Of a stretch of DNA of 64,000 nt, positions 7,895-17,273 are shown piece by piece. This stretch comes from Dehalococcoidia bacterium. Its GTDB lineage: Bacteria; Chloroflexota; Dehalococcoidia; DSTF01; JACRBR01. Location: positions 43,031 through 107,030 of the forward strand of contig JAJTXQ010000041.1 of assembly GCA_021462855.1 (NCBI GenBank), in the 5' to 3' direction. The translations under genes and the position numbers were made by a program. The stretch's first letter is position 1, and every line of letters starts with the position of its first letter. Below the pieces are notes generated by a model. The model saw only the letters and a list, made by a program, of their open reading frames with translations. It searched no databases and had not been told where the DNA came from.

Positions 7895-9246
7895 CGCGCG
7901 GCGTCCGGAGCGATGTGCGCGGGCTCGTCCCACGCGTCGGTCGCGAGCAGGTCGGCGTAGGTTTCGCGACGGCGGATGAGCCGCGCGACGCCGTCGCGCG
8001 CGGCGACGACCGCCGGTTTGAGCGACATGTTGTAGTTGCTCGCCATCGTCAGGCAGTACGCGCCCGAAGCCGGCAGCGCGATGACGTCACCGGGCTCGGT
8101 GTGCGGCAGCCGCGCGTCCTTCACGAGCAGGTCGCCGGATTCGCAGAACTTCCCGGCGATCGTGACGGTTTCCGCAGGCTCATCGTCGGCGCGGTTGACG
8201 ACGACGGCCTCGTACTTCGCGTCGTAGATCGCGGGGCGGATGTTGTCCGCCATGCCCCCGTCGACCGAGACCCACGTGCGGAGGCCCTCGACCTCCTTGC
8301 GCGCGCCGACGGTGTACAGCGCGACGCCCGCGCGCGCGACGAGCGACCGGCCCGGCTCGACGAACAAGTGCGGCAGCGGCAGCCCGTTTTCGGCGCAGCG
8401 CCGCTTGAACGACGACACGACCGCCTCGGCGTACGTCTCGGTGGACGGCGCGGGCCGCTCGCGGATGTACTGCGCGGCGTAGCCGCCGCCCGGGCTGTAC
8501 TCGCGCAGTTCCAGGCCGTGCTTGCGGCGCATCTCCGCCGCGAAGGGCAGCATGACGGCGTTCGCCTCGTCGTACGGCTCCAGGTCGAACAGCGGCGAGC
8601 CCAGGTGGCAGTGCAGGCCACGCAGGTCGACGCCCTTCAGCCGCTGCGCTTCGGCGATCGCCTGCTCGGCGGCGCCGGTGCTGATCGGAAAGCCGAACTT
8701 CGTGTCCAGCGTGCCAGTGGTCGTCTTTGCGTGCGTGTGCGCGTCGACGCCGGGCGCGACCCGCAGGATGATCGGCTGCGCGGCGCCGAGCGCCCGCGCG
8801 ATGCGGTCGAGCATCTCGAGCTCGTGGAAGTTGTCGACGATGATCCGGCCGACGCCGGCGTCGAGCGCCTCGCGCAGTTCCTGCTCGCTCTTGTTGTTGC
8901 CGTGGAAGTGGCAGCGCGCCGCCGGAAAGCCGGCGGCCAGCGCCACCGCGAGCTCGCCGCCGGAGACGATATCCAGCCCGATGCCCTCTTCCGCCGCGAC
9001 GGCGGCCATCCAGCGGCTGAGGTACGCCTTGGACGCGTAGGTGACCTCGGTGGCGGCGTGGCGCGAGGTGAACGCGCGCACGTACTCCCGGCACGTCTCT
9101 CGAAGCTCCGTCTCATCGAAGACGTAGAGCGGCGAGCCGAAGTCGCGCGTCAACTCCTGCGCATCGAGCCCGCCGATCGACAGGCGGCCGCGTTCGACGC
9201 GCGTCGTGCGCGGAAAGATCGATGCGTACGCGGGGTCGAACGCCAT
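7891..9246 (-). CDS. lysA: Diaminopimelate decarboxylase
   Basis: 451 residues. A fold-III PLP barrel (alanine-racemase-like) with the PLP lysine K73 in 'YASKAYL', phosphate-binding 'GGGYA', 'HCHLGS' and 'EPGRSLVARAG', and the C-terminal 'ESGDLL' and 'GAYCLTMASNYN' motifs of LysA. It converts meso-diaminopimelate to L-lysine, the last step of lysine synthesis. The ATG at 9246 has no Shine-Dalgarno; TATACT lies 9 nt upstream (9256-9261 on the plus strand), implying a near-leaderless mRNA. It forms an operon with the downstream 2-hydroxyacid dehydrogenase (4-nt overlap). Confidence 0.93.
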   Translation of the reverse strand: MAFDPAYASIFPRTTRVERGRLSIGGLDAQELTRDFGSPLYVFDETELRETCREYVRAFTSRHAATEVTYASKAYLSRWMAAVAAEEGIGLDIVSGGELAVALAAGFPAARCHFHGNNKSEQELREALDAGVGRIIVDNFHELEMLDRIARALGAAQPIILRVAPGVDAHTHAKTTTGTLDTKFGFPISTGAAEQAIAEAQRLKGVDLRGLHCHLGSPLFDLEPYDEANAVMLPFAAEMRRKHGLELREYSPGGGYAAQYIRERPAPSTETYAEAVVSSFKRRCAENGLPLPHLFVEPGRSLVARAGVALYTVGARKEVEGLRTWVSVDGGMADNIRPAIYDAKYEAVVVNRADDEPAETVTIAGKFCESGDLLVKDARLPHTEPGDVIALPASGAYCLTMASNYNMSLKPAVVAARDGVARLIRRRETYADLLATDAWDEPAHIAPDAAR

Positions 9247-9255
9247 GGTGGAGGG

Positions 9256-9261
9256 AGTATA
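9256..9261 (-). promoter_or_regulatory. -10 box of lysA
   Basis: TATACT on the minus strand, 9 nt before the ATG; no ribosome-binding site in between. Confidence 0.55.
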
Positions 9262-9345
9262 CGGAACGCAAGCCGCGGGCGCGGCGCGGGGCGAGCGGCA
9301 CACGGCAACCCCGGGCCGAGGCTAGTGCGCCGCGGCGGCACGCAC

Positions 9346-9351
9346 TACCAT
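9346..9351 (+). promoter_or_regulatory. Leaderless -10 box of the FAD oxidoreductase gene
   Basis: TACCAT, then 6 nt, then ATG; no Shine-Dalgarno. Confidence 0.5.
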
Positions 9352-9357
9352 CGCCGT

Positions 9358-10662
9358 ATGGCGGATACGATCACGATCCCCGAGCAGCAGGTGCAGGTCA
9401 TCGCCGAGTGCGACGTGCTCGTCGTCGGCGGCGGCGCGGCGGGGATGTCGGCGGCGATCGCCGCGGCGCGCCAGGGCGCCGACGGGATCCTCGCCGAGCG
9501 CTACGGCTATCTCGGCGGGCTTGCGTCGGGCGGCCTGATCGCGCTGCTCCTCACGCTCGATGACGGCGAGGGGCGGCAGGTGATCGCCGGCCAGTGCCAG
9601 GAACTTGTCGAGCGGCTCGAAGCGCGCGGCGCGTGCTTCTACCCGCCAAAGGGCGAGTGGGGCGCGGCCGACGATGCGCTCGTCGAGCGATACCGCCGGT
9701 GGGGCCTGGTGTGGGGGTCGGCGCCGCACGTCGTGCGGTACTCCGTCGCGTACGACCCGGAGGAGTACAAGTACATCGCCAACACGTGGGTCGGCGAGGC
9801 CGGCGTCCGTCTGCTTTACCACCGGTGGGCGAGCGACGCGGCGGTGGAGATGGACCGCCCGCACGGCGGCGCGCCGTGGCGGATCTCGCACGTCGTCTTC
9901 ACGTCAAAGGCGGGCCGGCAGGCCGTGCGCGCGTCGTACGTGATCGATGCAACCGGTGACGGCGACATCTTCCTGCTGGCCGGCGAGTCGTACGCGCGTG
10001 AGCTCGTGCACCCGTGGCTGTGGTTCCGCATGGCCGGCGTGAACGACGCCGGCGCCGCGCAGGCGGGGCGCGAAGGGTTTTTCTTCCGCACCGTGCACGG
10101 CGGGCAGGCGCTGATGCCGTGGGGCGCCGCCGAGCGCATCTCCCGCAAGATCGACGCGACCGACCCGGACGACCTGACGTTCGCGGAAGTCGAGTGCCGT
10201 CGCATGGTGATGGACGAGGTCGACCGCCTGCGCGCCCAGGTGCCCGGCTTCGAGGACGCGTACCTGACCGACGTGGCGCTGACGCTGGGCATCACCGAAT
10301 CGCGCCGGCTCGAGGGCGCGTACACGCTCACGCGCGAGGACATGGGCCGCGCGTTCGACGACGCGATCGCGACGACGGGTCACTGGACGAAGTACGGCGC
10401 CGTCTACCACATCCCGTACCGCAGCCTGCTGCCGCGCCGCGTGTCGAACCTGCTCGTCGCGGGACGCTGCATCAGCGTCGACCATCGCGCGCACCACGCG
10501 ACGAAGGAGATCCCGCCGGCGTTCGCCACGGGTGAGGCGGCGGGCATCGCCGCCGTGCAGGCGCTGCGTGCGGCGAAGCCGGTGCAGGAGGTCGACGTCA
10601 CGGCGCTGCGCGAGGCGCTTCGCCGCGCCGGCGCCATCGTGCCGGGCGCGCCAGCGAGCTGA
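9358..10662 (+). CDS. FAD-dependent oxidoreductase
   Basis: 434 residues. The dinucleotide-binding motif VVGGGAAGMSAAIAAARQGA sits near residues 22-41, an 'IDATGDGDIFLLAG' motif is typical of the FAD_oxidored family, and a C-terminal 'LLVAGRCISVDHRAHHATKEI...ATGEAAGIAA' segment closes the FAD site. The cytoplasmic flavoprotein's substrate is not predictable. There is no membrane anchor or Fe-S cysteine set. It converges with the DinB/MDMPI-type gene, leaving 16 nt between the stops. Confidence 0.8.
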   Translation: MADTITIPEQQVQVIAECDVLVVGGGAAGMSAAIAAARQGADGILAERYGYLGGLASGGLIALLLTLDDGEGRQVIAGQCQELVERLEARGACFYPPKGEWGAADDALVERYRRWGLVWGSAPHVVRYSVAYDPEEYKYIANTWVGEAGVRLLYHRWASDAAVEMDRPHGGAPWRISHVVFTSKAGRQAVRASYVIDATGDGDIFLLAGESYARELVHPWLWFRMAGVNDAGAAQAGREGFFFRTVHGGQALMPWGAAERISRKIDATDPDDLTFAEVECRRMVMDEVDRLRAQVPGFEDAYLTDVALTLGITESRRLEGAYTLTREDMGRAFDDAIATTGHWTKYGAVYHIPYRSLLPRRVSNLLVAGRCISVDHRAHHATKEIPPAFATGEAAGIAAVQALRAAKPVQEVDVTALREALRRAGAIVPGAPAS

Positions 10663-10678
10663 GCAACGCCGCCTCACG

Positions 10679-11515
10679 TCAGGCGATGATCGACCGCATG
10701 GTGAGCGCGATGCTTGCCAGCGCCGCGTCGCCGCTGATGCGCGCCCGCGGGCGCACGTCGCCGGGAGCCAGCCCCGCCGTGAACAGGCGCCAGGCGTCAT
10801 CCTGCCCGATCGCGATCGTGGCATCGGGAGCGCGCTCGACGTCTTCGTACAGGCCCCAGGCGCCATTGCGCGCGACGAGCGACCACGCGCCGCCCGCCTC
10901 GCCGGTGATTTCGAGACGGAGATGCGTGCCGTCGGGCGCGGCGATGTCGCGGTAGGTGTGCGGCAGCGCGCGGGCGAACGCGTCGAGCACGGGCGCGAAG
11001 AATCGCCGCGACGCCAGCGGCGCCGCGCCCACGGCATCGCGGATCTGCTGGTGGTGGTGCCACCGCTCGGTGTACTCCCGCGCGACGTCGAGCCAGTTCG
11101 GCGCCGGGCCGGGGCCGGCCCAGTCAACCGCGCCGCCGAGCGCATCGAGGTCGATCTCGCCGTAATGCCGCTCGGCGAGATCGCCGCTGAACCGGAGCAT
11201 CGCCAGTACGATCGACGGGTGGAAGCGGCGCATCGCCGTGACCCACTGCTCGTTCTGCGCGTTGACCAGGTCGACGACCTCGGGCCACGCGAGGCGGGGC
11301 GCATCGCGCACGGCGCGCCAGCGGCCGCCGCCCTTCCACGAGACGACGTTCAGGTCGTCGCCGGCGATGTGCGCGGCGAGGTCTTTCACGCACCAGCCGT
11401 CGCACACCGTGGGCGCGCGCCATGTCTCGTCATCGAGCGGCTCCAGGAGCGCGAGGAGCGCCGCGCGTTCGGGCGCGAACAGGTCCAGCACGTGCACGGG
11501 TCCGAGCGGACGCAT
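10679..11515 (-). CDS. Maleylpyruvate isomerase-like DinB/MDMPI family protein
   Basis: 278 residues. The N-terminal four-helix DinB/MDMPI domain has 'PTVCDGWCVKDLAAHIAGDD' and 'YTERWHHHQQIRDA', whose histidines would hold a divalent metal. The C-terminal about 90 residues look like the SCP2-type domain seen in TIGR03083-like members. Family enzymes use thiol cofactors such as mycothiol; whether this organism makes one is not shown. The ATG at 11515 has no Shine-Dalgarno and TACAAT lies 5 nt upstream, so it is probably leaderless. Confidence 0.75.
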   Translation of the reverse strand: MRPLGPVHVLDLFAPERAALLALLEPLDDETWRAPTVCDGWCVKDLAAHIAGDDLNVVSWKGGGRWRAVRDAPRLAWPEVVDLVNAQNEQWVTAMRRFHPSIVLAMLRFSGDLAERHYGEIDLDALGGAVDWAGPGPAPNWLDVAREYTERWHHHQQIRDAVGAAPLASRRFFAPVLDAFARALPHTYRDIAAPDGTHLRLEITGEAGGAWSLVARNGAWGLYEDVERAPDATIAIGQDDAWRLFTAGLAPGDVRPRARISGDAALASIALTMRSIIA

Positions 11516-11520
11516 GGGCA

Positions 11521-11526
11521 ATTGTA
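11521..11526 (-). promoter_or_regulatory. Leaderless -10 box of the MDMPI-like gene
   Basis: TACAAT on the minus strand, 5 nt before the ATG at 11515. Confidence 0.55.
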
Positions 11527-11650
11527 GCGGCCCCGCAGATCTACATGTTGTCGACACGCCGGCGCGGGTTTTCCCGCTTATGCCGCATCGCGCGCGCGGC
11601 GTACGCTGGATCGAGCAACACGGGCGGTACGGCCCGCTGAAGGAGGTCGC

Positions 11651-11770
11651 ATGAAGAAGATCCTGGTGCTGCTCGGCATCGCCGCCGTGGCGTACGGTGC
11701 GTTCAAGGTGTTCAAGGGCGCCGGCGACGAATTTGCGCTGCCGGAGGAGTACGCGCCCGCGCAGGGATAG
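11651..11770 (+). CDS. 39-residue single-pass membrane protein
   Basis: MKKILVLLGIAAVAYGAFKV opens a one-helix protein with an acidic, proline-containing tail (EFALPEEYAPAQG). A strong AGGAGG (11641-11646) lies 4 nt before the ATG and a 12-bp intrinsic terminator follows 33 nt after the stop, so the gene is real despite its size. The layout (short N-terminal helix, small soluble tail) recalls tiny actinobacterial membrane proteins such as DLW-39, but no homology is claimed. Confidence 0.65.
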   Translation: MKKILVLLGIAAVAYGAFKVFKGAGDEFALPEEYAPAQG

Positions 11771-11803
11771 CGCGGCACTAACCACGAGGGTTCCTTAGCC
11801 CGT

Positions 11804-11842
11804 CAGGCGGCGCGCAATGAGGCGCGCCGCCTGTTCTTCTTC
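11804..11842 (+). terminator. Intrinsic terminator
   Basis: Perfect 12-bp stem CAGGCGGCGCGC / GCGCGCCGCCTG, loop AATGAG, then TTCTTCTTC. It serves the 39-residue gene and abuts the stop of the converging lipid kinase. Confidence 0.8.
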
Positions 11843-12812
11843 ACGGCCCGCCCACGCGCCCGACCGGGCCGGCCGGCGGCTGCCGGAACAGCGGCGTACG
11901 CAGCCGCGCCGGCACAACCACCAGGAGCGCGCCCGGCGCGACTTCGATGCGCACCGGCGTCGTCCCGTGCAGCTCGCCGTCGACCTGCACCGAAATGCCC
12001 GGCGTCTCGAAGTCGACGGTGCGCGCCGTCTCGTACGAGAGATTCGCGGAGCGCTGCTGCCGCCGCAGCAGCACGAGCGCGCCCGCCATCGCGAGGCGAA
12101 GCGCGCCGCCCCGCTTCATGATCGCGATGTCGAGCAGGCCGTCATCGGCGGCGGCGCGCGGTGTGAGGTTGACGACGCCGCCATACGAGCGCGTGTTTCC
12201 GGCGAGCATCCAGTACACGCTTGACTCGCGCGCGACGCCATCGACGACGATGCGCGCCCGGTCGGAGCGGCGGCGAAGGATCGTGGTCAGCCCGGCGATG
12301 ATGTACGCCAGCGCGCCGAGCCGCCGCTTCATGCGCGCGCCGACGCGCGGGATGATCTCCGCATCGAGCCCGATGCCGCACATGAGCAGGAAGTAGCGCC
12401 CGCCCGCGCGCCCGAGGTCGACGCGCCGCCGCACGCCGCCGACGATCGCACGCATCGACACCACGGGATCCTTCGCGCACCGCGTCTCCTTCGCCCACAC
12501 GTTGGCGGTGCCGCCGCGGAGCACCGCGAGCGCGACGCGCGTGCCGGCGATTCCGTTCACCACCTCGTTGACCGTGCCGTCGCCGCCGTGCACGACGACG
12601 ACGTCGACCCCGCGCGCGACGGCGTCGCGGGCGAGCGCCGTCGCGTGCGCGGGCGCCTCCGTCGCGACAGCTTCGATGCGCCAGCCGGCGTCGCGAGCGA
12701 CCTGCAGCACGCGCGCGAGTTGCGCCGGCGCGATCGGGTGGCGCGCCACGGGGTTGCGGAGCAGCAGCGCCTCGACCGGGCGCGCGGGCGGGTGTGGGGT
12801 GAGCGGCAGCAT
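11841..12812 (-). CDS. Diacylglycerol kinase-family lipid kinase (YegS/BmrU type)
   Basis: 323 residues. The DAGK catalytic fold has the ATP-binding signature VVHGGDGTVNEVVNGIAG, then 'AVLRGGTANVWA' and 'CGIGLDAEII', with a C-terminal beta-sandwich ending 'VQVDGELHGTTPVRIEVAPGAL'. It phosphorylates a lipid hydroxyl, either diacylglycerol recycling or a related step, at the inner face of the membrane. TAGCAT lies 9 nt before the ATG and no Shine-Dalgarno is seen. Downstream of ccr and separated from it by a hairpin, it probably has its own start. Confidence 0.85.
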   Translation of the reverse strand: MLPLTPHPPARPVEALLLRNPVARHPIAPAQLARVLQVARDAGWRIEAVATEAPAHATALARDAVARGVDVVVVHGGDGTVNEVVNGIAGTRVALAVLRGGTANVWAKETRCAKDPVVSMRAIVGGVRRRVDLGRAGGRYFLLMCGIGLDAEIIPRVGARMKRRLGALAYIIAGLTTILRRRSDRARIVVDGVARESSVYWMLAGNTRSYGGVVNLTPRAAADDGLLDIAIMKRGGALRLAMAGALVLLRRQQRSANLSYETARTVDFETPGISVQVDGELHGTTPVRIEVAPGALLVVVPARLRTPLFRQPPAGPVGRVGGP

Positions 12813-12821
12813 CGTCGCGTC

Positions 12822-12827
12822 ATGCTA
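12822..12827 (-). promoter_or_regulatory. -10-like box of the lipid kinase gene
   Basis: TAGCAT on the minus strand, 9 nt before the ATG, as at lysA and the thioredoxin-fold gene. Confidence 0.4.
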
Positions 12828-12842
12828 TCGCGAGACGCGGGG

Positions 12843-12867
12843 ACGGGCGCGCTCGCGGCGCGCCCGT
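12843..12867. terminator. Hairpin between ccr and the lipid kinase
   Basis: Perfect 10-bp stem ACGGGCGCGC / GCGCGCCCGT, loop TCGCG. It lies 29 nt after the ccr stop. There is no T-run on the minus strand, so it may be a weak terminator or an mRNA 3'-end stabiliser. Confidence 0.45.
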
Positions 12868-12895
12868 TGCCGGCGATTCCGTCCCGTCGTGCCGG

Positions 12896-14149
12896 TCAGG
12901 GCACATCCTTCATCCCCGTGCGGGGCGCGCCGACGAGCGCGGCCATGTTGCCGTCCGGGTTCTTGCCCTCGTACATCAGTTGGTGGCAGTCGCCGATCTC
13001 GTCGAACGTGAACGTGCGGGAGAGGCACGGGTCGATCTTGCCTTCGATGACGAGCTGGTTGAAGGCGTACGCCTGGTCGTCGTTGGCGAAGTGCGAGCCT
13101 TGCAGCCGCTTCTGGCGCATCCACAGGTAGCGCAGGTCGACGGTCGCGTTGTAGCCGCTGGTGCCGGCGCAGATGACGACCATGCCGCCGTTGTCGACGA
13201 CGAAAATCGACGTCGGGATCGTGTCCTCGCCGGGATGCTCGAAGACAATGCGCGGGTTGCGCCGCTCGCCGATCGCCTCCCAGAGCGCCTTGCCGAACGC
13301 GCGGGCGCCCTTCGTCCACTCGGCGAACTTCGCGTCGTCGGTCCAGTGGGGCAGCATGCCCCAGTGGTCGTAGTCCTTGCGGTTGAGGTAGCCCTGTGCG
13401 CCGAGCCGCTTGACGTACTCGCCCTTGGCGTCGCTGGAGACGACGGCGACGGGGATGCCGCCCATGGCGCGCGTGAGCTGGATTGCCATCGTGCCGAGGC
13501 CGCCGGCGCCGCCCCAGACGAGGACGATGTCGTTCGGGCGCACGTTGTGCGGCTTCCAGTTCGTGAGCATGCGGTACGCCGTGGAGCCGACCAGCGTGGG
13601 CGCGGCCGCTTCCTCCCACGTCAGGTGCGGCGCCTTGGGCATGCACTGGTGCGCCCACGCCTTCGTGAACTGGGCGAACGAGCCCCAGTTCGTCTCGTAG
13701 CCCCAGATCTTGAACGACGGCGCGAACATCGGGTCGCCGGATGCCTTCACGTCAGCGGCTTCGGGATCCCATGAGCCGCAGTGGATGACGACCTCGTCCC
13801 CGACCTTGACGTTCGTGACCTCGGCGCCGGCCGCGTAGACGATGCCCGACGCGTCGCTGCCGCCGATGTGGAAGCCCGTCTCGTCGCCCTGGGCGGCGCG
13901 CGCCTTGATCACGTCGACGGGGACGCCGAGCGCGGCCCAGACGTTGTTGTAGTTGATGCCGGCGGCCATGACGTAGACGAGCACCTCGCGCGGGCCGATC
14001 TCCGGCGTGGGGACGACTTCGCGCGTGAAGGCGCTCTTCGGCTCGCCGAAGTTGGCCTGGCGCACCGTCATCGCGTGCATCCGCGGCGGGATGTGGCCGA
14101 GCGGCGGCGTCTCGCCCAGTTCGTAGAGGTCCTTCGTTACGGTGCTCAT
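12896..14149 (-). CDS. ccr: Crotonyl-CoA carboxylase/reductase
   Basis: 417 residues, MDR superfamily. It shows '[14 protein letters not shown]' (CO2-pocket Asn), the NADPH loop '[15 protein letters not shown]', the '[15 protein letters not shown]' strand with the Phe-Glu pair, and '[10 protein letters not shown]' with the catalytic-pocket His. These distinguish Ccr from plain quinone or crotonyl reductases. It makes ethylmalonyl-CoA from crotonyl-CoA, CO2 and NADPH, for the ethylmalonyl-CoA pathway or polyketide extender supply. GGAGG precedes the ATG. It is divergent from the ABC importer, sharing a 357-nt intergenic region. Confidence 0.9.
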   Translation of the reverse strand: MSTVTKDLYELGETPPLGHIPPRMHAMTVRQANFGEPKSAFTREVVPTPEIGPREVLVYVMAAGINYNNVWAALGVPVDVIKARAAQGDETGFHIGGSDASGIVYAAGAEVTNVKVGDEVVIHCGSWDPEAADVKASGDPMFAPSFKIWGYETNWGSFAQFTKAWAHQCMPKAPHLTWEEAAAPTLVGSTAYRMLTNWKPHNVRPNDIVLVWGGAGGLGTMAIQLTRAMGGIPVAVVSSDAKGEYVKRLGAQGYLNRKDYDHWGMLPHWTDDAKFAEWTKGARAFGKALWEAIGERRNPRIVFEHPGEDTIPTSIFVVDNGGMVVICAGTSGYNATVDLRYLWMRQKRLQGSHFANDDQAYAFNQLVIEGKIDPCLSRTFTFDEIGDCHQLMYEGKNPDGNMAALVGAPRTGMKDVP

Positions 14150-14352
14150 GTGGCCTCCGGAGGCAGGCGGGCGTCGCGCGGCGGCGCGGCTTCCCGGGTA
14201 CCGGCGTGTCGGTGTGGCCCAGCATATCGGGTGGATTGCGAGCGTGCATTCGGCTTCCGGGCGGTGCGCGGAGGCGGCGTCCGGCCGATATCCACTTCGG
14301 TGGGCGGAATGTGGGCGCCACGCAGATACGTAACATAACGATGCGGGTGTGA

Positions 14353-14382
14353 TTGCCGTGCGCTTGACGGCGGGGTTACGAT
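14353..14382 (+). promoter_or_regulatory. Candidate promoter of the peptide ABC importer
   Basis: TTGCCG (14353-14358), 18 nt, TACGAT (14377-14382). Both boxes are imperfect. A TTGACG at 14364 has no matching -10. Confidence 0.35.
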
Positions 14383-14502
14383 TGCAACACGCAAGTCGCT
14401 CTGGGCCGTTGCAAGGAGGTGCGCCAAAGCCAACAACCCGCCTGGGGCGGCAACGCCCGAACAGTTGGAGGGGATGAAGCAGGCAGCTTCGTCCCAGGGA
14501 GG
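14382..14502 (+). promoter_or_regulatory. Structured leader upstream of the substrate-binding protein
   Basis: TTGCAAC (14382-14388) pairs with GTTGCAA (14408-14414). GGGA-T-GAAGC (about 14471-14481) pairs with GCTTC-G-TCCC (to 14494) right before the ribosome site GGGAGG (14497-14502). A decoy AGGAGGT lies at 14414-14420. It could control translation; no known RNA family is recognised. The rest of the gap 14150-14506 shows no gene. Confidence 0.35.
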
Positions 14503-14506
14503 ATGC

Positions 14507-16246
14507 ATGAGTATTAAGAACCGATGGTTCGCCCTTGTCGTCGGGCTCCTCTCGGTCGCGCTGGTATTCGGCGCGGCGTGCGGCGGAGACGACGACGACG
14601 ACGGCGACGGCGGGGGCGAGACGCCATCCGCCGGCGCTTCGGCAACCCCCAGCGGCGGCGGGGACGGCGACCAGGCGCCCGCCGACCAGCAGAAGATCTC
14701 CATCCAGTTCCCCGAGCCCGAGTTCTACGACCCGCACCGCTCGAACTTCGAGCAGGATATTGGCGTGGAGCGCATGCTCTTCCGCGGCCTGTACAACCTG
14801 ACCGACGACGGCAGCGGCGGCGTGAAGGTCGAGAACGCGATGGCCGCCGGCGACCCGACGATCAACGGCGCGGTGTACACCGTGAAGCTCGGCGCCCACA
14901 AGTGGTCGGACGGCAAGGCGGTGACGGCGCAGGACTTCGTCTACGGCATCACGCGGGCGTGTGACCCGGCGGTCGCGAGTCCCTACCAGTACCTGCTGGG
15001 CGCGGGCCTCGGCGATGTCGTTGGCTGCGACGCGCTGACGAAGAACGAAGACCCGGCGCAGGCCGAGACGCTCAAGGCCGCGCTCGGCGTGAAGGCGGTC
15101 GACGAGACGACGCTCGAGATCACGCTGACGAAGGCGATCCCGACGTTCAAGACCGTGTTCTCGCTCTGGCCGACGTTCCCGGCGCGCCAGGACGTGATCG
15201 AGGCGAAGGGCGACGCGTGGACGGACGCCGGAAACATCGTCACCAACGGCCCGTTCACGATCTCCGCGAAGACGCCGGGTGACTCGGTCGTCCTGGCGCC
15301 GAACGCGAACTGGGCCGGCAAGAAGCCCGCGCTCCAGGAGATCACGATCAAGTTCATCGATGACATCGCCGCGGCGTACAAGGCGTTCCAGAACGGCGAG
15401 CTGCAGGCGACGAGCATCCTGAGCACCGACATCAAGACGGCGAAGGCCGACGCGGACCTTGCCGACCAGCTGGTCGTCGTCGGCTCGGCGCGCATCACGG
15501 CCGTCGAGATCCAGATGGAGAACGAGGCGCTCAGCGACCTCAACCTCCGCATGGCGCTCTCGCGCTCGATCGACCGCGAGACGCTGAACAACATCGTGTA
15601 CGACGGCTCGCACAAGCCGGCGACCTACTGGGTCGTCGAGGGCGTGACGGGCTTCCAGGGCAACGCCGCGTTCGAAGACAAGATCGGCTACGACGTCGAT
15701 GCGGCGAAGGCCGCGCTGAAGGCGTACACCGACAGCGGCAAGACGCTGCCGACGCTTCGATTCACGACGCGCGACACGCCACAGCGGCGCAACGAGTTCG
15801 ACTTCCTGTCGAAGGCGTGGAAGGACACGCTGGGCATCGAGGTCACACCGGAGTTCGTCGACAGCAAGACGCGCTCACAGCGCTTCAACGCCGAGGACTT
15901 CGACCTGTTCCCCGGTGGCTGGCAGCTTGACTACCCGGACATCGAGAACCCGCTCGTCGGGCTCTTTGACACGGATGGTGGTAACAACCACTACAACTGC
16001 TCCATGCCGGAGATCGACGCCGCGTTCGCCGAGGCGAACGCCGCGACGAGCAACGAGGCGCGCATCAAGGCGTACCAGAAGGTTGAGACGCTCGTCGTCA
16101 CAAACCTCTGCGGCGTCATTCCGATGTACCAGGATGGCCTGCCGTTCCTGGTCAGCGACAAGCTCGGCGGCGTCGTGCCCAACGGCACGATTGACGCCGG
16201 TCTGCCCGGCACGTACTGCGTCGAGTGCTGGTTCGTGAAGAAGTAG
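14507..16246 (+). CDS. ABC transporter substrate-binding lipoprotein, peptide/nickel type (SBP_bac_5)
   Basis: 579 residues. A lipoprotein signal ends in the lipobox F-G-A-A-C with an Asp/Gly/Ser-rich linker behind it. Then comes the DppA/OppA-type family 5 domain ('[13 protein letters not shown]', 'LFRGLYNL', '[20 protein letters not shown]', '[21 protein letters not shown]', '[15 protein letters not shown]'). It captures oligopeptides or similar solutes outside the membrane for the two permeases downstream. The ATG at 14507 follows GGGAGG; in-frame ATGs further upstream lie inside the leader hairpin. Confidence 0.88.
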   Translation: MSIKNRWFALVVGLLSVALVFGAACGGDDDDDGDGGGETPSAGASATPSGGGDGDQAPADQQKISIQFPEPEFYDPHRSNFEQDIGVERMLFRGLYNLTDDGSGGVKVENAMAAGDPTINGAVYTVKLGAHKWSDGKAVTAQDFVYGITRACDPAVASPYQYLLGAGLGDVVGCDALTKNEDPAQAETLKAALGVKAVDETTLEITLTKAIPTFKTVFSLWPTFPARQDVIEAKGDAWTDAGNIVTNGPFTISAKTPGDSVVLAPNANWAGKKPALQEITIKFIDDIAAAYKAFQNGELQATSILSTDIKTAKADADLADQLVVVGSARITAVEIQMENEALSDLNLRMALSRSIDRETLNNIVYDGSHKPATYWVVEGVTGFQGNAAFEDKIGYDVDAAKAALKAYTDSGKTLPTLRFTTRDTPQRRNEFDFLSKAWKDTLGIEVTPEFVDSKTRSQRFNAEDFDLFPGGWQLDYPDIENPLVGLFDTDGGNNHYNCSMPEIDAAFAEANAATSNEARIKAYQKVETLVVTNLCGVIPMYQDGLPFLVSDKLGGVVPNGTIDAGLPGTYCVECWFVKK

Positions 16247-16276
16247 CGCGCGCGAGCGCGTGAGGGAGTGACCGTT

Positions 16277-16305
16277 CCGGGGGAGGGCAGCGCGCCCTCC
16301 CCCGG
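16277..16305 (+). other. Intercistronic hairpin between binding protein and permease
   Basis: Perfect 11-bp stem CCGGGGGAGGG / CCCTCCCCCGG, loop CAGCGCG, no T-tract. Placed between a highly needed binding protein and the permeases, it likely protects the upstream mRNA or lowers permease expression rather than ending transcription. Confidence 0.6.
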
Positions 16306-16316
16306 CACACAACCAG

Positions 16317-17273
16317 ATGCTTGCCTATACGATCCGCCGCCTGCTGTGGGCAATCCCCGTCCTCTGGGCGATCGCCACCATCACGTTCCTGTTGATGCAC
16401 GCGGTACCCGGCGGGCCGTTTACGCAAGACAAGACGCTGCCACCGGCCACGCAGGCCGCGCTGAACCGGCGCTACAACCTCGATGAGCCACTTCCGAAGC
16501 AGTACGTGCTCTACCTGTGGAACGGCATGCAGGGCGACCTGGGCCTCTCGGTAAAGGGCGACCAGGAGGTGTCGGATGTCGTGCGGCGCACGTTCTTTGT
16601 GACGGCGCAGCTCGGCGCGCTCGGCTTTCTGCTCGCGGTGCTCGTGGGGATGACGCTGGGCACGCTTTCGGCGCTCAACCACAACGGGCCGCTGGACTAC
16701 CTCGGCGTCGCCTTCGCGACGATCGGCGCGAGCGTGCCCCACTTCATCATGGGCGCGTTCCTCGTCATCGTGTTCGCCGTGCAGCTCAGCTGGCTCGATG
16801 TGCTCGGGTGGGGCGGGCCGCTGAAGGTCGGCCAGATCACCGACCTCGGCGTCTACGACTACCGGAAGCTCATCATCCCCGTCGTGGCGGTGAGCACGCT
16901 GCCGGCGGCGTTCATCGCGCGGATCACGCGCGCGAGCGTGCTGGAGGTGCTGAGCCAGGACTACATCCGCACGGCGCGGGCGAAGGGGCTCCGCGAGCGG
17001 CGCGGGGTCCTTCGCCACACGATCAAGAACGCGATGATCCCGGTGCTCACGCTGATGGGCCCGCTGTTCGCGGGCCTCGTGACGGGCTCGTTCATCATCG
17101 AGACGATGTTCGGCATCCCGGGGCTCGGGCGTGAGTCGATCCGCGCGGTGATCGCGCGCGACTACAACGTGATCATGGGCACGACGCTACTGTTCACGTT
17201 CATCGTCGTCATGTCCAACCTGTTCGTCGACTTGATGTACGCGGTGGTCGACCCGCGGATCCGGTATAGCTGA
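16317..17273 (+). CDS. ABC transporter permease, DppB type
   Basis: 318 residues with six predicted membrane helices. The N-terminus 'LAYTIRRLLWAIPVLWAIAT' is typical of DppB/OppB permeases, and an EAA-loop region 'YIRTARAKGLRERRGVLRHT' docks the ATPase. It forms the channel with the DppC-type partner, with which it overlaps by one base (TGATG). It has no good ribosome site of its own; only 11 nt separate the hairpin from the ATG. Confidence 0.9.
   Translation: MLAYTIRRLLWAIPVLWAIATITFLLMHAVPGGPFTQDKTLPPATQAALNRRYNLDEPLPKQYVLYLWNGMQGDLGLSVKGDQEVSDVVRRTFFVTAQLGALGFLLAVLVGMTLGTLSALNHNGPLDYLGVAFATIGASVPHFIMGAFLVIVFAVQLSWLDVLGWGGPLKVGQITDLGVYDYRKLIIPVVAVSTLPAAFIARITRASVLEVLSQDYIRTARAKGLRERRGVLRHTIKNAMIPVLTLMGPLFAGLVTGSFIIETMFGIPGLGRESIRAVIARDYNVIMGTTLLFTFIVVMSNLFVDLMYAVVDPRIRYS

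Noticed and set aside
7915..9357. A plus-strand extension of the FAD oxidoreductase frame through lysA
   Set aside because: It is the antisense of lysA; the FAD-binding protein begins at ATG 9358 behind its own -10 box.
14474..14506. Upstream ATG starts (14465, 14474) for the binding lipoprotein
   Set aside because: They lie in the leader hairpin with no proper ribosome-site spacing; ATG 14507 gives a normal signal peptide.
16277..16305. The 11-bp hairpin as a terminator
   Set aside because: No T-tract follows and the permeases downstream have no promoter of their own.
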